Assembly (NCBI RefSeq): GCF_016808335.1
Contig: NC_053146.1
Coordinates: 39,552,470-39,616,469 of the forward strand
Direction of reading: 5' to 3'
DNA: 64,000 nt
Source of the DNA: Panicum virgatum
Taxonomy: Eukaryota > Streptophyta > Magnoliopsida > Poales > Poaceae
The notes beneath the pieces are model-generated. The model saw nothing but the letters and a program-made list of their open reading frames with translations, made no database searches and was not told the origin of the DNA. Shown in pieces: positions 54,230 through 64,000 of this stretch (positions are counted from its first letter, which is position 1; every line of letters begins with the position of its first letter). The translations under genes were made by a program, and so were the position numbers.

Positions 54230-56591
54230 TGCTGGCATAGTATATGTCAGCCGTAATCTTCTCCACACGTTTCAAACCCCTTCCACCCAATTCCGACGCC
54301 GTGGGCTTCATCATTTTGTTTGAGCATTCAGTTTTTGGCATGCAAAGATATAGATTCCGATAGGACTGATCCCTACCTGGGCATGGAATAACTATTCCAT
54401 ACCCGAGCCAACCATCTCGCACGACCCGAGCGCGTCCCGACGCGCGGCCAGCAGCCGCCCTCCCCGCGTGACTGGAGGCCAACGCTCCGCCCCTGCTTTT
54501 TTTGCGTTTGGCGCGCACGTACAGGTCCGGTGGACCAATGGACCTCCCTCGGTTTTTTTTTTCAAAGTCTGCTCTGTCGGATTTCCATGAGATGGTGAAA
54601 TCTGAATTTCTGTCTGTTTAAAAGCTCGATCAAACAAAATTATTACGTGCAGAAACGAATGGTGGGACCCAGTCAAAATAAATTAACGAACCAACTGCAT
54701 CAATGAGAGGCATAAAAATAATATTTTTTGTGATTTCAATGCCCTATCACATCTGAGGCTGCACCTATGTCTGGTTTGTTTTATATTTTAAACTGGCACA
54801 TTGGTATTCTTTCGTTACGTTGCAGGCTTCAAAATCGATTATTTACATTTTAAAGGGGAATCGCAAAACATCAACCGATAGATGGGAACAAGATAATTTA
54901 GAATAAACTCTTAATCTTTATAACAAGAACTAAGAGACAAACCATAAAGGGCTTTGTGAAATGAAGTGGATGAATTTTACTGATCGGAAACCAAGATTCT
55001 GTGCGCTGTGCTATCTTTATGAACCCGACAACCATTAAAAGAGATAACTATATGAATTAATTAAAAGGATAGAGGAAAGAACTTACATAACTGTAATTTG
55101 AATCTAGAATCTAGCCATTGATTGGCATACAAGTTAAGGAAAGAAAAAAATGCATATACCCTTCCCCTGCATGGCTGCATCTCGCATTTAATTTCTTTCA
55201 CATTATCACACCATAAGAAGGGTTAGTAAGGATCACATTGCAGGCATACAAAGGGATGTCTCCGGAAGACATGAACCATCAAGCTAACTTTAATTTTCTA
55301 CACTTCCTTCAACATTATCTGAAAGCTTATTTGACGTCTTCAATAATGCAAACAAAGGTCAAGCTTGTTTCTTCCGACCATGTGCTATAATGTGATCTTG
55401 GAGCTGCAGGCAGATATCAATAGTTCAGAACAACACATAATTACCGGATAAGATACGGAAAAAATGCAGAATGGTCACGCACCATTATGAGCTAGCATAC
55501 TACAAGTTCAGGTCCAGGCACCCAAATAGTTTTCTCTGATCCAGCATATTACCAGTCTATGTTTTTATTTTTTCTAGATCATTTATTTAATTTTTTCATA
55601 GATTCCATGAGCCATGTCAATGTATCTATCACCATTCCATCTAATGTGATCATGCTGACACTATCGAAGTAAGAGTAGTGACATCCAAATTAATCAAAAC
55701 AGAAGAGATTACTAAATGCCATCTTAGTTCAAGGTGTCCTAAGCTGTCCTTAAAATTGTAACAAGCAGGAAACTTAAGTCTGTAACATCGGCTACTACAT
55801 TGATAGTTCCATATTGAACGGCATTCCTAAAGTACAATATGTGAAATTTAAGAAGAGTGGTTGACAAAACCAACTAGAGGCTAGTTCATACAGCAAGTAT
55901 GGAAGTGACACTGTGATCCATCCTTTACTACATACAGCAATCAATTTTTAAAAATATATTAATATCAAAAAGAAAGAAGTTGGCAGGACCCATCTCATGC
56001 AAGAGCTAAAACAAAATGAACGGGAGTTGAAGAAGAGAATGACGACAATGGGAAACCAAATCAAAGCTGCAGGCAGGAACCTAACCTCCGCCCATATAGG
56101 TTTGACAAGAAGATGGTCCTGGCGCCCGACACCTATACAAAGGATACTCGAAAAGGCTGTGTTTGAGTCGAAGTCAGCAGAGATTGGGGGATTCACGTCA
56201 TGTTATCAGCCTTCTGCTCGTCTCCACCAGCTTCAGTCAGAATGGGCTCTGCAGGAAGGCAGCAGGACTGATCCCTTCATCGCTGTAGAGACAGCAACAC
56301 CCAACGTTAGGGTCTTAGGGATTAAACATGAAGCCAGTGGGGCATACCATAAGCATTTCAGATAGAACAAGGCACATTGATCATGCAAACTAGTACCATG
56401 ATTCATGAACCACAAAGTATAGAGGGGCCAATGCATCAGAAACATCTGCAATAATTAAGAAAGTATATTGATCCAAATATAACTCCTACCAGGCAATCAA
56501 ACCAATCCAACTCTTCACGTAGCACCAAAATTGGATTGGCAAACCAAATCAGCATCGTTCGGGTGAATGCATATCTTGCAGTGACAACTAA
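54230..56591. other. Intergenic, possible 3' exons of an unknown minus-strand gene
   Basis: Mostly AT-rich. On the minus strand, a CTGCCTGCAG acceptor near 55410 opens a short frame LQDHIIAHGRKKQA and stop. Another acceptor, GTCTCTACAG at 56283-56292, opens SDEGISPAAFLQSPF and stop (56282-56237). They could be alternative 3' ends of a gene whose other exons I cannot find. A plus frame 55997-56365 is open but without a domain. Confidence 0.3.
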
Positions 56592-56961
56592 GGTCAGTTT
56601 CAGTGGGGATTTCATGACATTAATTAGATGGACACCTCAGCAAAAATGCTGACATGGCAAGTAAATTAATAGGAGAGAAGGAAAGCGTTTCTTCCCCATG
56701 AAACGACTCGGGCGGCGTTTCCAAGTCGACGAAACGCATGTGAAACCCGCACTGAGAGCTTCAGCCGTTTCATGGCGGATCTCGTGTGCGCTGGGCGGCC
56801 GCGCTCCCGCTCGGACCTTGCGCGCCAAATCGTTGCAGCTCGCGCCAAAGCCAATCGGTCTCGCCACCAAAGCCAATCCATCCCCTTCCCTGCAGTTGGA
56901 GCCGCCACCCCTGTTTTAGATCTCCACCCCTGCCCTTCCTCCCTTCGCCTCCTAGCTGCTG

Positions 56962-57282
56962 GTGGAGCGGTGCTCCGTGAAGATGCCCCGCCAGGGGGAA
57001 GATCGTCCCCAGCCCGGCGGTGGCTCTGCAAGATGTCGTGGCGGTGGTCCCATGAAGGGCTGCGGTGGCGGCACAGAGGAGGGGCGTGGTGGCGGCTTCA
57101 TGAAGGGCCTCGGCGCCGGCACGACGACGGGCGGGGGTGGCACTTCTCCGACGACTCCGGTGTCTCTGGCAGCTCCAACGGCAGCTCCACACCCACCACC
57201 ACCCATTCCATGTTGGCCTGGAACTGGAACCGGAGGTAGCAGTGGCCAGAGCAGTTTCTCACAATATGTGAATCCATGGTAA
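56962..57282 (+). CDS. Gly-rich open frame in the PIF/Harbinger-like element
   Basis: A 106-residue frame from ATG 56962 (MERCSVKMPRQGEDRPQPGG). It contains GGG-rich repeats with MKG (GPMKGCGGGTEEGRGGGFMK), a Pro-rich stretch and the end SSGQSSFSQYVNPW. The frame ends at TAA in ATGGTAAGCACC, which is also a good splice donor (ATG/GTAAGC). It could be the first exon of an ORF1/Myb-like PIF accessory protein whose later exons were deleted, or a captured fragment. An open but biased composition is also possible. Confidence 0.35.
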   Translation: MERCSVKMPRQGEDRPQPGGGSARCRGGGPMKGCGGGTEEGRGGGFMKGLGAGTTTGGGGTSPTTPVSLAAPTAAPHPPPPIPCWPGTGTGGSSGQSSFSQYVNPW

Positions 57283-57899
57283 GCACCGATTTGTCCTATC
57301 CATGAGTAGCATGCTGCGCTAATCCAACAGTTCATGATTTATGATGAGTAGCTTGAACACTGCTTGGAATTTGTATGCATTACGAATTAAGGGAATTGCC
57401 TTGACAAAGTTTTTGGTAGACTAAATTACTAGTTTTTGAGAACATGAATACTGGCTGCAAGTAGTCAAACCAATGCCATATGTGTTGTAAAGTGGTAAGA
57501 ACTCGGACTCAACCTGCAGAAAAGCAGTGCTCTTGTTAAGTGAACATGTAGAAGTGGTTACCTCAATTTTTTTTACAGTTAAAACTTGTTTCAGCTCTAG
57601 CAAATCAGATGTAGAAAGTGCAGTTTCAGACTTCCAGTAAAGCTTGCTGTTTCAGCTTTACAAATTTAACACAACACTGCTAGTATATTTTTCTAAACAA
57701 CACTGTTATTAAATTGAACTCAACACTGCTAGTATGTACTAAAGTCTTTGTCCCTGATGGATTTGCTTTTTCTGCTTTTGCCAAGCATGTGAGTCATGTA
57801 TTGCTAAGATGATTTTTAAAAATGATGATGAACCCTGAGGTTAGTGATTTTGCTTCATCCTAGAGAAGTTGTTCTGTGAATATAGTCTGCTCTCAGTTA

Positions 57900-58008
57900 A
57901 AAAAAAGGGCGTACCCAGTGCCGTAGGCTTCCCGCACTGTGCGGGGTCTGGGGAAGGGTTGTTTTTTAAGCCCCAAACCTTACCCACACAAATGTGCAGA
58001 GGCTGAGG
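57900..58008 (-). mobile_element. Au-like SINE, 5'-truncated
   Basis: Read on the minus strand it runs from GCCTCTGCACATTTGTG to GGTACGCCC and a T run, as in the grass Au SINE family. It is flanked by a perfect 19-bp duplication TATAGTCTGCTCTCAGTTA (57881-57899, 58009-58027), proof of retroposition. It inserted into the PIF/Harbinger-like element. Confidence 0.8.
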
Positions 58009-58898
58009 TATAGTCTGCTCTCAGTTAGATAGCTTATTTATAATCTGAATATCAGTTGCACCCTGGGAGCTCTTGGTATTCTGAACTTTATTCCTACCTT
58101 GTGCATTTGTGTATTCTGAACTTTGTTCCTACATGTCTTTCATTAACAGGAGCATTTGTGCAAGGATATCAATTGGGAGGCTTGTGCTTTTGATCAGTTA
58201 TCTTGGAAGGCTGCAGTGTAGTGGAAACTTCAGTATTATTTTTCAGTTATTTTGAAGGCTGCAATGTAGTGGAAACTTATGTATTTGTTTTCAGTTATTT
58301 TGGTGTGAAACTGCTCCATTTGGAATGTGAACTGCTCCTCCTTTCACCTATATATACATCTAGTATTAATCCATCTCGACAGCATCTTTTTCCTCATGTG
58401 CTAGTCAGCAGCCGGCGGGGTGTTGTTTCATCTGTGAAAGTGCTGCAGCGTCTTGTTCTCCTTGATGTAAAGTAGGTTCTTCTCTCCTTGTGTTCCTCTC
58501 TCTTGGATAATCAAAAAGATATTATTTTTAAGACATATTTGCCCATCAAACAGATTCTCGTATCAACAATGTTTAAGATCATATTCATATATGTGCCCAT
58601 TTAAGATCGTGTGGATATTAAAGTGAATTGAAATATTTTTTATACAGTAATGTTTATTTACCATGTTCTAGTAGACTAAATACATAGTTTAGAAACAATT
58701 GCAAAAAAGGTTATAGAGTTCTCATGGTACATTTGATCACAACACAATGCACATATTAAATACTACATCCTGTCTATGAAACTGTGCAATGAAACTGTGC
58801 ACTGAGAGTGGCAGTTTCATGACAGTTTCATTTCACAGAAAAGCTGATGTGGCAGTCTAGGTAATAGTGCCATGAAACCCCCACTGAGACTGGCCTAA

Positions 58899-59992
58899 GA
58901 AGCACACACATCTGGACATTTACATCTCTGAACAAAAACAAGTTGCTTATCTGAATTCTGAATAGGAACTCAACGAGTCATATTCACAAAATAAAGTCAA
59001 CAAACACTAATTCAGTTAGCAAAGCAATGGGGTCAACAATCTAATCCAACCTTAACTATGTGACTTGAAGTGGTAATCAGTTAGGAAAGTATAACTCCCA
59101 CAAGAGATCATTCCGCAGGAAACAGGAGAGACCGAGTAGATCTACAATAAGGTGGGTTCGTGAGGGAAATAGGAGGGGAGGGGAATGGCAGGGGGAGAAG
59201 GCAGCATCTGGGAGCTTAGAGAGGCACCTGCTGTCACTGCCAGTGGCGAGAGGGAGGCGGCACGGACGCTGTCAAATCTGCAGGGAGGAGCACTGGGGAG
59301 GAGTCGCACTGGAGATGGGTGAGGCGCACGAGAGCACAAAAGGGAAATTGAAGCAGGCAGCATGGGAGACGATTATGTCCCAGAAGACTCCATCAGGGCA
59401 GCGTCTCACGATGATAGCCGGAGGCGGGTGAGTCGAGGACACGGCACAGCGGCGACAGGCTACCACCATTACGGCAGGAGGGGGGCAATGGCACTCGGCG
59501 CTGGAGCTCGCCGGGTTGGCACGGGACGAAAAATCGACACGTCGACAGAAAGGTGGAGGGCGGCGCCGGGACTAGCCGGAGTAGCAGGCGGGGGTACAAC
59601 TCAAAATGGCAGCCGGCGCAGGAGCCGGAGACGCAGGGACTCACCGGGGCGGGCGCGGGGGCGGGCGGTGCAGAGCCTCGCAGGGGCCGGCGGGAGCAGG
59701 AGCTGCAGCTCGCCGGACGGCACGGACGCTGGAGGCGCAGGGAATCGCGCGGGCCGGCGACTCAGGGCGGGACGAGCGCAAGGAAATCCGGGGGCCGGCA
59801 GTCGGAGCAAGGGGGCCGGTTGGAGCAGGAGCTGCAGCTCGCCGGACGGCACGGACGCCGGTGGCGCAGGGAATCGCACGGGCCGGCGACGCAGGGCGGG
59901 GCGAGTGCAGGGAAATCCGGGGGGCGGCAGTCGGCGCAGGGAATCGCGGGGCCGCGCCGCATCTCCGAGCTGGGGATGGGGTGGGGGGTTTT
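58899..59992. other. Intergenic, partly GC-rich
   Basis: 58899-59140 is AT-rich. From 59150 it is GC-rich and open in several frames on both strands, without a domain; a CpG-rich promoter of an unseen gene is possible. It contains the 129-bp tandem repeat listed separately. Confidence 0.4.
59693..59950. repeat. 129-bp tandem duplication
   Basis: Two copies start GGAGCAGGAGCTGCAGCTCG at 59693 and 59822; both contain GGACGGCACGGACGC, CAGGGAATCGC and GGAAATCCGGGG. They differ at scattered positions. Confidence 0.85.
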
Positions 59993-60350
59993 GGTTAATT
60001 GGATCTCTGCCATTATAACTTCACTGTTTTTGAAGCGCGGTATTACTTCTCGAAAAACTATGCCAGTGCCACTACAATTCACCTGCCGTTGAAAATACGC
60101 CATTATGTACGTCTAACACCATATTGGGCCCAGTTGCAGGCGTACCCATGCGCCCCGCCCCCTCCGTATTTTCATATGGACTAAAATGCCCCTGCTACTA
60201 TCATCTCTCTCCACTCACTGACATGTGGCCCCCACATGTCATCCCCTTCCTTCTCCTCTCCTCGTTTGCCCCAGCCACGGCGGTCCCCCCATGGGCTCCT
60301 CCTGTTCGCACGCCGGTCCGCCAACGCGCTCCTCCTGCTCGCCCGCTACC
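59993..60350 (+). repeat. Left arm of the long inverted repeat
   Basis: Pairs with 61095-61471 in reverse complement. Confidence 0.75.
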
Positions 60351-61094
60351 GTCCCCCCTGCTCGCTGCCGCCGCGCCCACCCTGCTCGCTGCCATGCGCG
60401 CTCCTCCTGAGCCGCGCTCCTCTTGCTCGCCTGCCGCCAGGTCCCCCTGCTCGCCGCACCGCTGCGCCCACCCTTCTCGCCGCTGTGCACGCTCCTCCTG
60501 CTCGCTCGACACCGCGCTCCCCTGCTTGCTGCCGTTGTACCCGCCCTTCTCGCCACCGCGCGCTCCTCCTACTCGCCGGTTCCGAGCTCCAGCCGCGAGC
60601 TCCGCCTGTTCTCGCCGCCGGCGCTGTGCAAGAAGCAGCAGCCGCCGCCGCCGTCCTTCATGGCAGCGCACACTGCGGCGAGCTCGGCCGCAGCCTCCAG
60701 CACCTCGGCCTCTCGCGCCGGCGGTCCCCTAACCTGCTCGTCCAACCGCCGCCGCTACAGCCCCTCGGTTGGAGCCGTGGCTCACCCGGCCATAGCAGGC
60801 CTCACCGCCGCACGCTGATGAGCGTAGGACGGACCGAGGAGCAGAGGGGGCAGGCCGCGGGCAGAGGGGAGCAGATGGTAGGCGGCGGCAGCTAAGCTCG
60901 AGCAGTACCGCAGAGGGGGAGGCCCGGAGCGTCGAGATCCAATCCGGTCGGCGGCAGCTGATTAGTGGCGGCGGACGACAGGGGAGACTCTAATCGGCTC
61001 CAATCGTCGTGGAGGCTGGGGAGTGGCGACATGGGTGAGTGGATGCGCTCACAGAGCTGGCTTGCCGTGGAGTTTCAGCGCGCCGTCGAGGGGG

Positions 61095-61471
61095 CGCGGC
61101 AGCGGGCGAGCAGGAGGAGCGCGGCGGCGGACCGACGTGCGATGGACCGATGGTGCGAGTAGGAGCCCATGGGGGACCGCCGGATGTGGCTGGGGCAAAC
61201 GAGGAGAGGAGAAGGAAGGGGATGATATGTGGGGGCCACATGTCAGTGAGTGGAGAGAGATGTGAGTAGCAGGGGCATTTTTGTCCATACGAAAATACGG
61301 AGGGGGCGGGGCGTATGGGTACGCCTGCAACTAGGCCCAACATGGTGTTAGACGTACATAATGGCGTATTTCCAATGGCAGGTGAATTGTAATGGCACTG
61401 GCATAGTTTCTCGAGAAGTAATGGCGCGCTTCAAAAACGGTGAAGTTATAATGGCACAGATCCAATTAACC
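61095..61471 (-). repeat. Right arm of the long inverted repeat
   Basis: Pairs with 59993-60350; differs by scattered substitutions and small indels. Confidence 0.75.
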
Positions 61472-62406
61472 CTTTCAAAAAACCGCCCGGAGGTGGGGGA
61501 GAGAAAACCGGGCGCGAGGGGGAGGAGAACGATGCGAGCAGACAGGTCGGGTCCGGAGTTGAGCGCGGGGGTGGCCTCGGGTATTGAACAGGGTATTCAG
61601 TACTCAGGCTACTCAATAAACCTACTATATATACATATATATATATATATACATATATATATACATATATATATATATATATTATGATTTTAAATAGCGG
61701 ACTAAGGGATTTAGCGGATGGATCGAAAAAATAGCTAATAGCAGGTTAAATAAAACTATAGCGAGCTATAGCGGCTAAATTACACATGAGTTCGAATAGT
61801 GGTACCATGCCTCAAATAGCTATATATGAAAAATAGCTAATAGCGGGTTAAATATATCAAATAGCTATATATATATATATGAAAAATCCTTTCTACAGTC
61901 GCTTGTAGCTACTCCCACGTATATATCTCATGATGTATGATGTATGTGACCAAACGAAGAGTATGTATGTGAAGTATGCGATCATACTAGACAATATATG
62001 ATGGTATATATATACATTGGGCATGTGACTATACATAGAGTATATGTACATACTTATTTTTAATATATAGTAGTAATGTATAATCATAATATATTTTAAA
62101 AACAGGGATGCTTTTGAAATTTTTCGTATATATCTCTTTGAAGTATCTTAGAATTAGTATATGAATATACTAAAAGCAATAAATGAGTATGTGAATATAC
62201 GCATGATGGTATACTGATGATGAGAGTAGCTACACGCGAGCGTAGAAAAAACTCGTCCTACATAGGAATATATATATATATATATATGTGTGTGTGTAGA
62301 GAGAGAGGAATACTATTTAGAAAAAAAATCTAGATATGAAAATTAGTATAGTAGAAATTTTATTTTTAGAATGAGAGTACACTATAGTGGATTTGAATGT
62401 GAAACT
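61472..62406. other. AT-rich spacer with microsatellites
   Basis: Contains TA/CATA microsatellites at 61625-61683, 61860-61880 and 62268-62310 (the last continuing into GTGTGTGTAGAGAGAG). 61690-61860 repeats AATAGCGG/TATAGCGG-like words. No gene. Confidence 0.55.
61625..61683. repeat. TA/CATA microsatellite
   Basis: Tandem TATA with interspersed CATATA. Confidence 0.85.
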
Positions 62407-63829
62407 GAAAGACCGGATTGGGTGCTCTAGCCTAAGAGAGGAAGGGGGTGAATTAGGCAACTTAAAATCTTAACCTATTGCTCTAACTAAATTGCACAAT
62501 ATCAAACTAAAACATGCTATTTTATATGTGCAACTAAAGTTGTTCTAGTGTGAAACTCCTATCCCAAAAGAATTTAGCAATCTATAGCCTTTCCTATCAA
62601 GATACTACTCTAGAAAGTAAAGGCACACAAGAATTGCTAGTATGAAATGTGAAAGTTTAAAGAGCGGGATAGGAGGAAGCAAACTCTTGACGCGGGTGTT
62701 TATTCCGTGGTTCGGTTAGCCACAAAGGCATCCCTACATCCACGTTGTTGAAGCACTCACTAAAAGTATCGCTTCTCGGCAATCAAGTCTCTCCCGTGAA
62801 CTCAATCACGGTCACCTTAATCCCGAATTCCACTAAGGAGCTTCTCCACAAAGGATGGGGGTCTCCAAGTCCCCCGCACAAGGTTGTCGTCGCCGCTCCA
62901 CACCAAGTCAGAGGGTTGATGACATTGCCGTCGAGCCACAAAGCTCCAAAGGGCCGGCGCTCCAAGATGTCTTCTTTTGGTTCACTCAAGAACCAGAGCA
63001 CAAAGGCACAAAGCCTTATTTGTTCACTCTCTAAAGAGCTAACCTAGCACTAACACTTTCAAATGTGTGCTAAGAACTAAAAATATGATCCATAAGCACT
63101 TGGATGGTTTGGAGATGTTCTTGGGTGTGTGTGAGGCTTGTAGTAACTCCAGCAATCATCAAATGACCGGGGGATCACATATATATAGGTCTCCAAGTCG
63201 ATAGAGCCATTAAGAGCCGTTAGCCACTTTTCTGCGAGGGCACCGGATAGACCGGTGGTAGGGCACCGGTGTATCCGGTCACTCACAGCCTTGCACTATC
63301 TGTTGGCTTTCTGACAGCTGACGTGGCTGTCACCGGTTAGACCAGTGCCTTGTCTTCGGTTCATTCGGTGCAGCTTCTCTTCCTTGCAGCTGACGTGAAA
63401 TTACACCGGTGTAACCGGTGCTGAACAATCTTCACTTGCACGTCAAACATGCTCTCTGAGTGATGGCATGGTGATTGCACCGATGGCCCGAAATAGTATC
63501 ACCGGTGTAACCGGTGCTACTTGATTCTTCTCCCCTTGGCTGGGCATTGCTCGGCCCATTGCACCGGTTGTAGGACACCGGTGTATCCGCTGCCAACCAG
63601 TTAGACAGGTGTAGTGTCACCGGTGCATCCGGTGCCACTGTTTCCGTAGAACTCGTCCAATTCAGCGTTTCTTTGTGTTCTTTCTTCGTATTTTGTTTTG
63701 CTTGGTCTTTTTACTTTATCCCTGGGATCTATAATTGTTCACTTGACAAATCATTAGTCCTATTGATTGTGTTGTTACTCAATCACCAAAATCACAAAAT
63801 AATGGCCTAATAGGGCCATTTTCCTTACA
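62407..63829 (-). repeat. LTR of a SIRE/Maximus-like Copia element, minus strand
   Basis: Ends in TTACA at 63829 (TGTAAGG on the minus strand), next to a purine tract in minus orientation. Contains the long leader-like text GAGAGGAAGGGGGTGAATTA and repeated CACCGGTGTAACCGGTG palindromic units (63402, 63500, 63575, 63620). The left boundary is approximate and the other LTR lies outside the window. Confidence 0.55.
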
Positions 63830-63846
63830 CTCTCTCCTTTTTTGGT
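63830..63846 (-). other. Polypurine tract of the SIRE-like element
   Basis: On the minus strand ACCAAAAAAGGAGAGAG directly precedes the LTR start TGTAAGG. Confidence 0.6.
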
Positions 63847-64000
63847 GATTGATGACAACACAATCAAAGCAAGCATAAATTTTGCAAAAAATAAAAAATT
63901 GAACCACTTACACTTGCGTGGATGCTTACCATCATTCAATGTTGACTTGACCTCCCCCTAAATCCATCATCCCCCTTTGTTTCTCCCCATTTTTGCTACT
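63847..64000 (-). mobile_element. Start of the SIRE-like internal region
   Basis: Non-coding 3' internal sequence (GATTGATGACAACACAATC and following), continuing beyond the window. Confidence 0.5.

Larger units (their letters stand above)
56592..58895. mobile_element. Large PIF/Harbinger-like element
   Basis: Ends GGTCAGTTTCAGTGGGGATT and, reversed, GGCCAGTCTCAGTGGGGGTT; the similarity continues inward for about 60 bp (TTTCATGRCA, CATCAGC). TAA flanks both sides (56589-56591, 58896-58898). 2304 bp, far larger than the related MITEs at 24127 and 34856, which share its ends. Contains an open frame at 56962-57282 and a nested SINE, but no recognisable transposase. Confidence 0.8.
59993..61471. 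mobile_element. Long-inverted-repeat element (MULE-like, non-autonomous)
   Basis: The outer 300-350 bp on each side are inverted copies: GGTTAATTGGATCTCTGCCA at 59993 and, reversed, GGTTAATTGGATCTGTGCCA at 61471. Similarity continues through CCATTATAACTTCAC, GACATGTGGCCCCCACAT and beyond the CGTTTGCCCCAGCCAC region to CTCCTCCTGCTCGCCCGC. The interior is GC-rich with no transposase. Long inverted repeats point to a Mutator-like origin, but no 9-bp duplication was found. Confidence 0.7.

Noticed and set aside
59362..60103. Open frames 59362-60018 and neighbours
   Set aside because: They span a 129-bp tandem repeat and a transposon boundary, with low-complexity Gly/Arg content.
60124..61265. 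Frames in the long inverted-repeat element
   Set aside because: Mirror-image frames arise from the inverted arms and CTCCTCCTGCTCGCC repeats; no transposase motif.
1..64000. CRISPR arrays, prokaryotic operons, ribosome-binding sites
   Set aside because: The sequence is clearly plant nuclear; the repeats are transposons and microsatellites.

Overview
The window is nuclear DNA from a grass. It has GC-rich, methionine-initiated exons separated by GT-AG introns, Tourist and Stowaway MITEs, CACTA elements with TTTGCCGTGTG-type subterminal repeats, an Au-like SINE, long-LTR chromodomain Gypsy elements, and few genes in a large mass of transposons. A panicoid grass is my best guess, but the species cannot be fixed from the sequence alone.

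Host genes. (1) 1067-4598, minus: first five coding exons of a mitochondrial-type NAD(P)-binding Rossmann-fold protein; the remaining exons lie left of the window. (2) 6150-7579, minus: an intronless MAP-kinase-kinase-like gene that is dead, with a frameshift and a 482-bp hAT insertion carrying a perfect 8-bp target duplication. (3) 13996-14667, plus: a small acidic, glycine-rich plant protein of unknown function. (4) 19307-20259, plus: a secreted cysteine-rich peptide gene with its own TATA box, split by a hAT-like element that carries a captured exon. (5) 31921-34656, plus: a complete 12-exon, 461-residue TauE/SafE-family membrane transporter, the best-preserved gene here.

Mobile layers. 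8526-12904 is a Mutator-like element with decayed mudrA and a second, convergent gene. 16467-18060 is a small composite LTR element without coding capacity (TSD ACTAT). 20675-about 23900 is a decayed Copia and 28849-about 30960 a decayed Gypsy, both minus. 34856-35298 is a Tourist cluster behind the transporter gene. 36983-38796 is a CACTA element (TSD ATT). 39484-51148 is a nearly intact 11.7-kb Tekay/Del-like Gypsy element (TSD AGCGG) inside a Tourist/PIF-like element (39423-52248, TSD TAT). 52386-54229 holds two hAT elements, the second inserted in the target duplication of the first. 56592-58895 is a 2.3-kb PIF/Harbinger-like element (TSD TAA) containing an Au-like SINE (19-bp TSD). 59993-61471 is a long-inverted-repeat element. 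The right edge carries a minus-strand SIRE-like LTR.

Most notable points: each 3.3-kb LTR of the big Gypsy element contains a small spliceable reading frame with a GC-AG type intron; all four nonsense sites in that element's gag-pol are TAG at expected glutamine codons, and LTR differences are dominated by transitions, as expected from deamination of methylated cytosine; and nested target duplications give the relative order of several insertions. The genes do not form a pathway; they are independent loci in a repeat-rich region.
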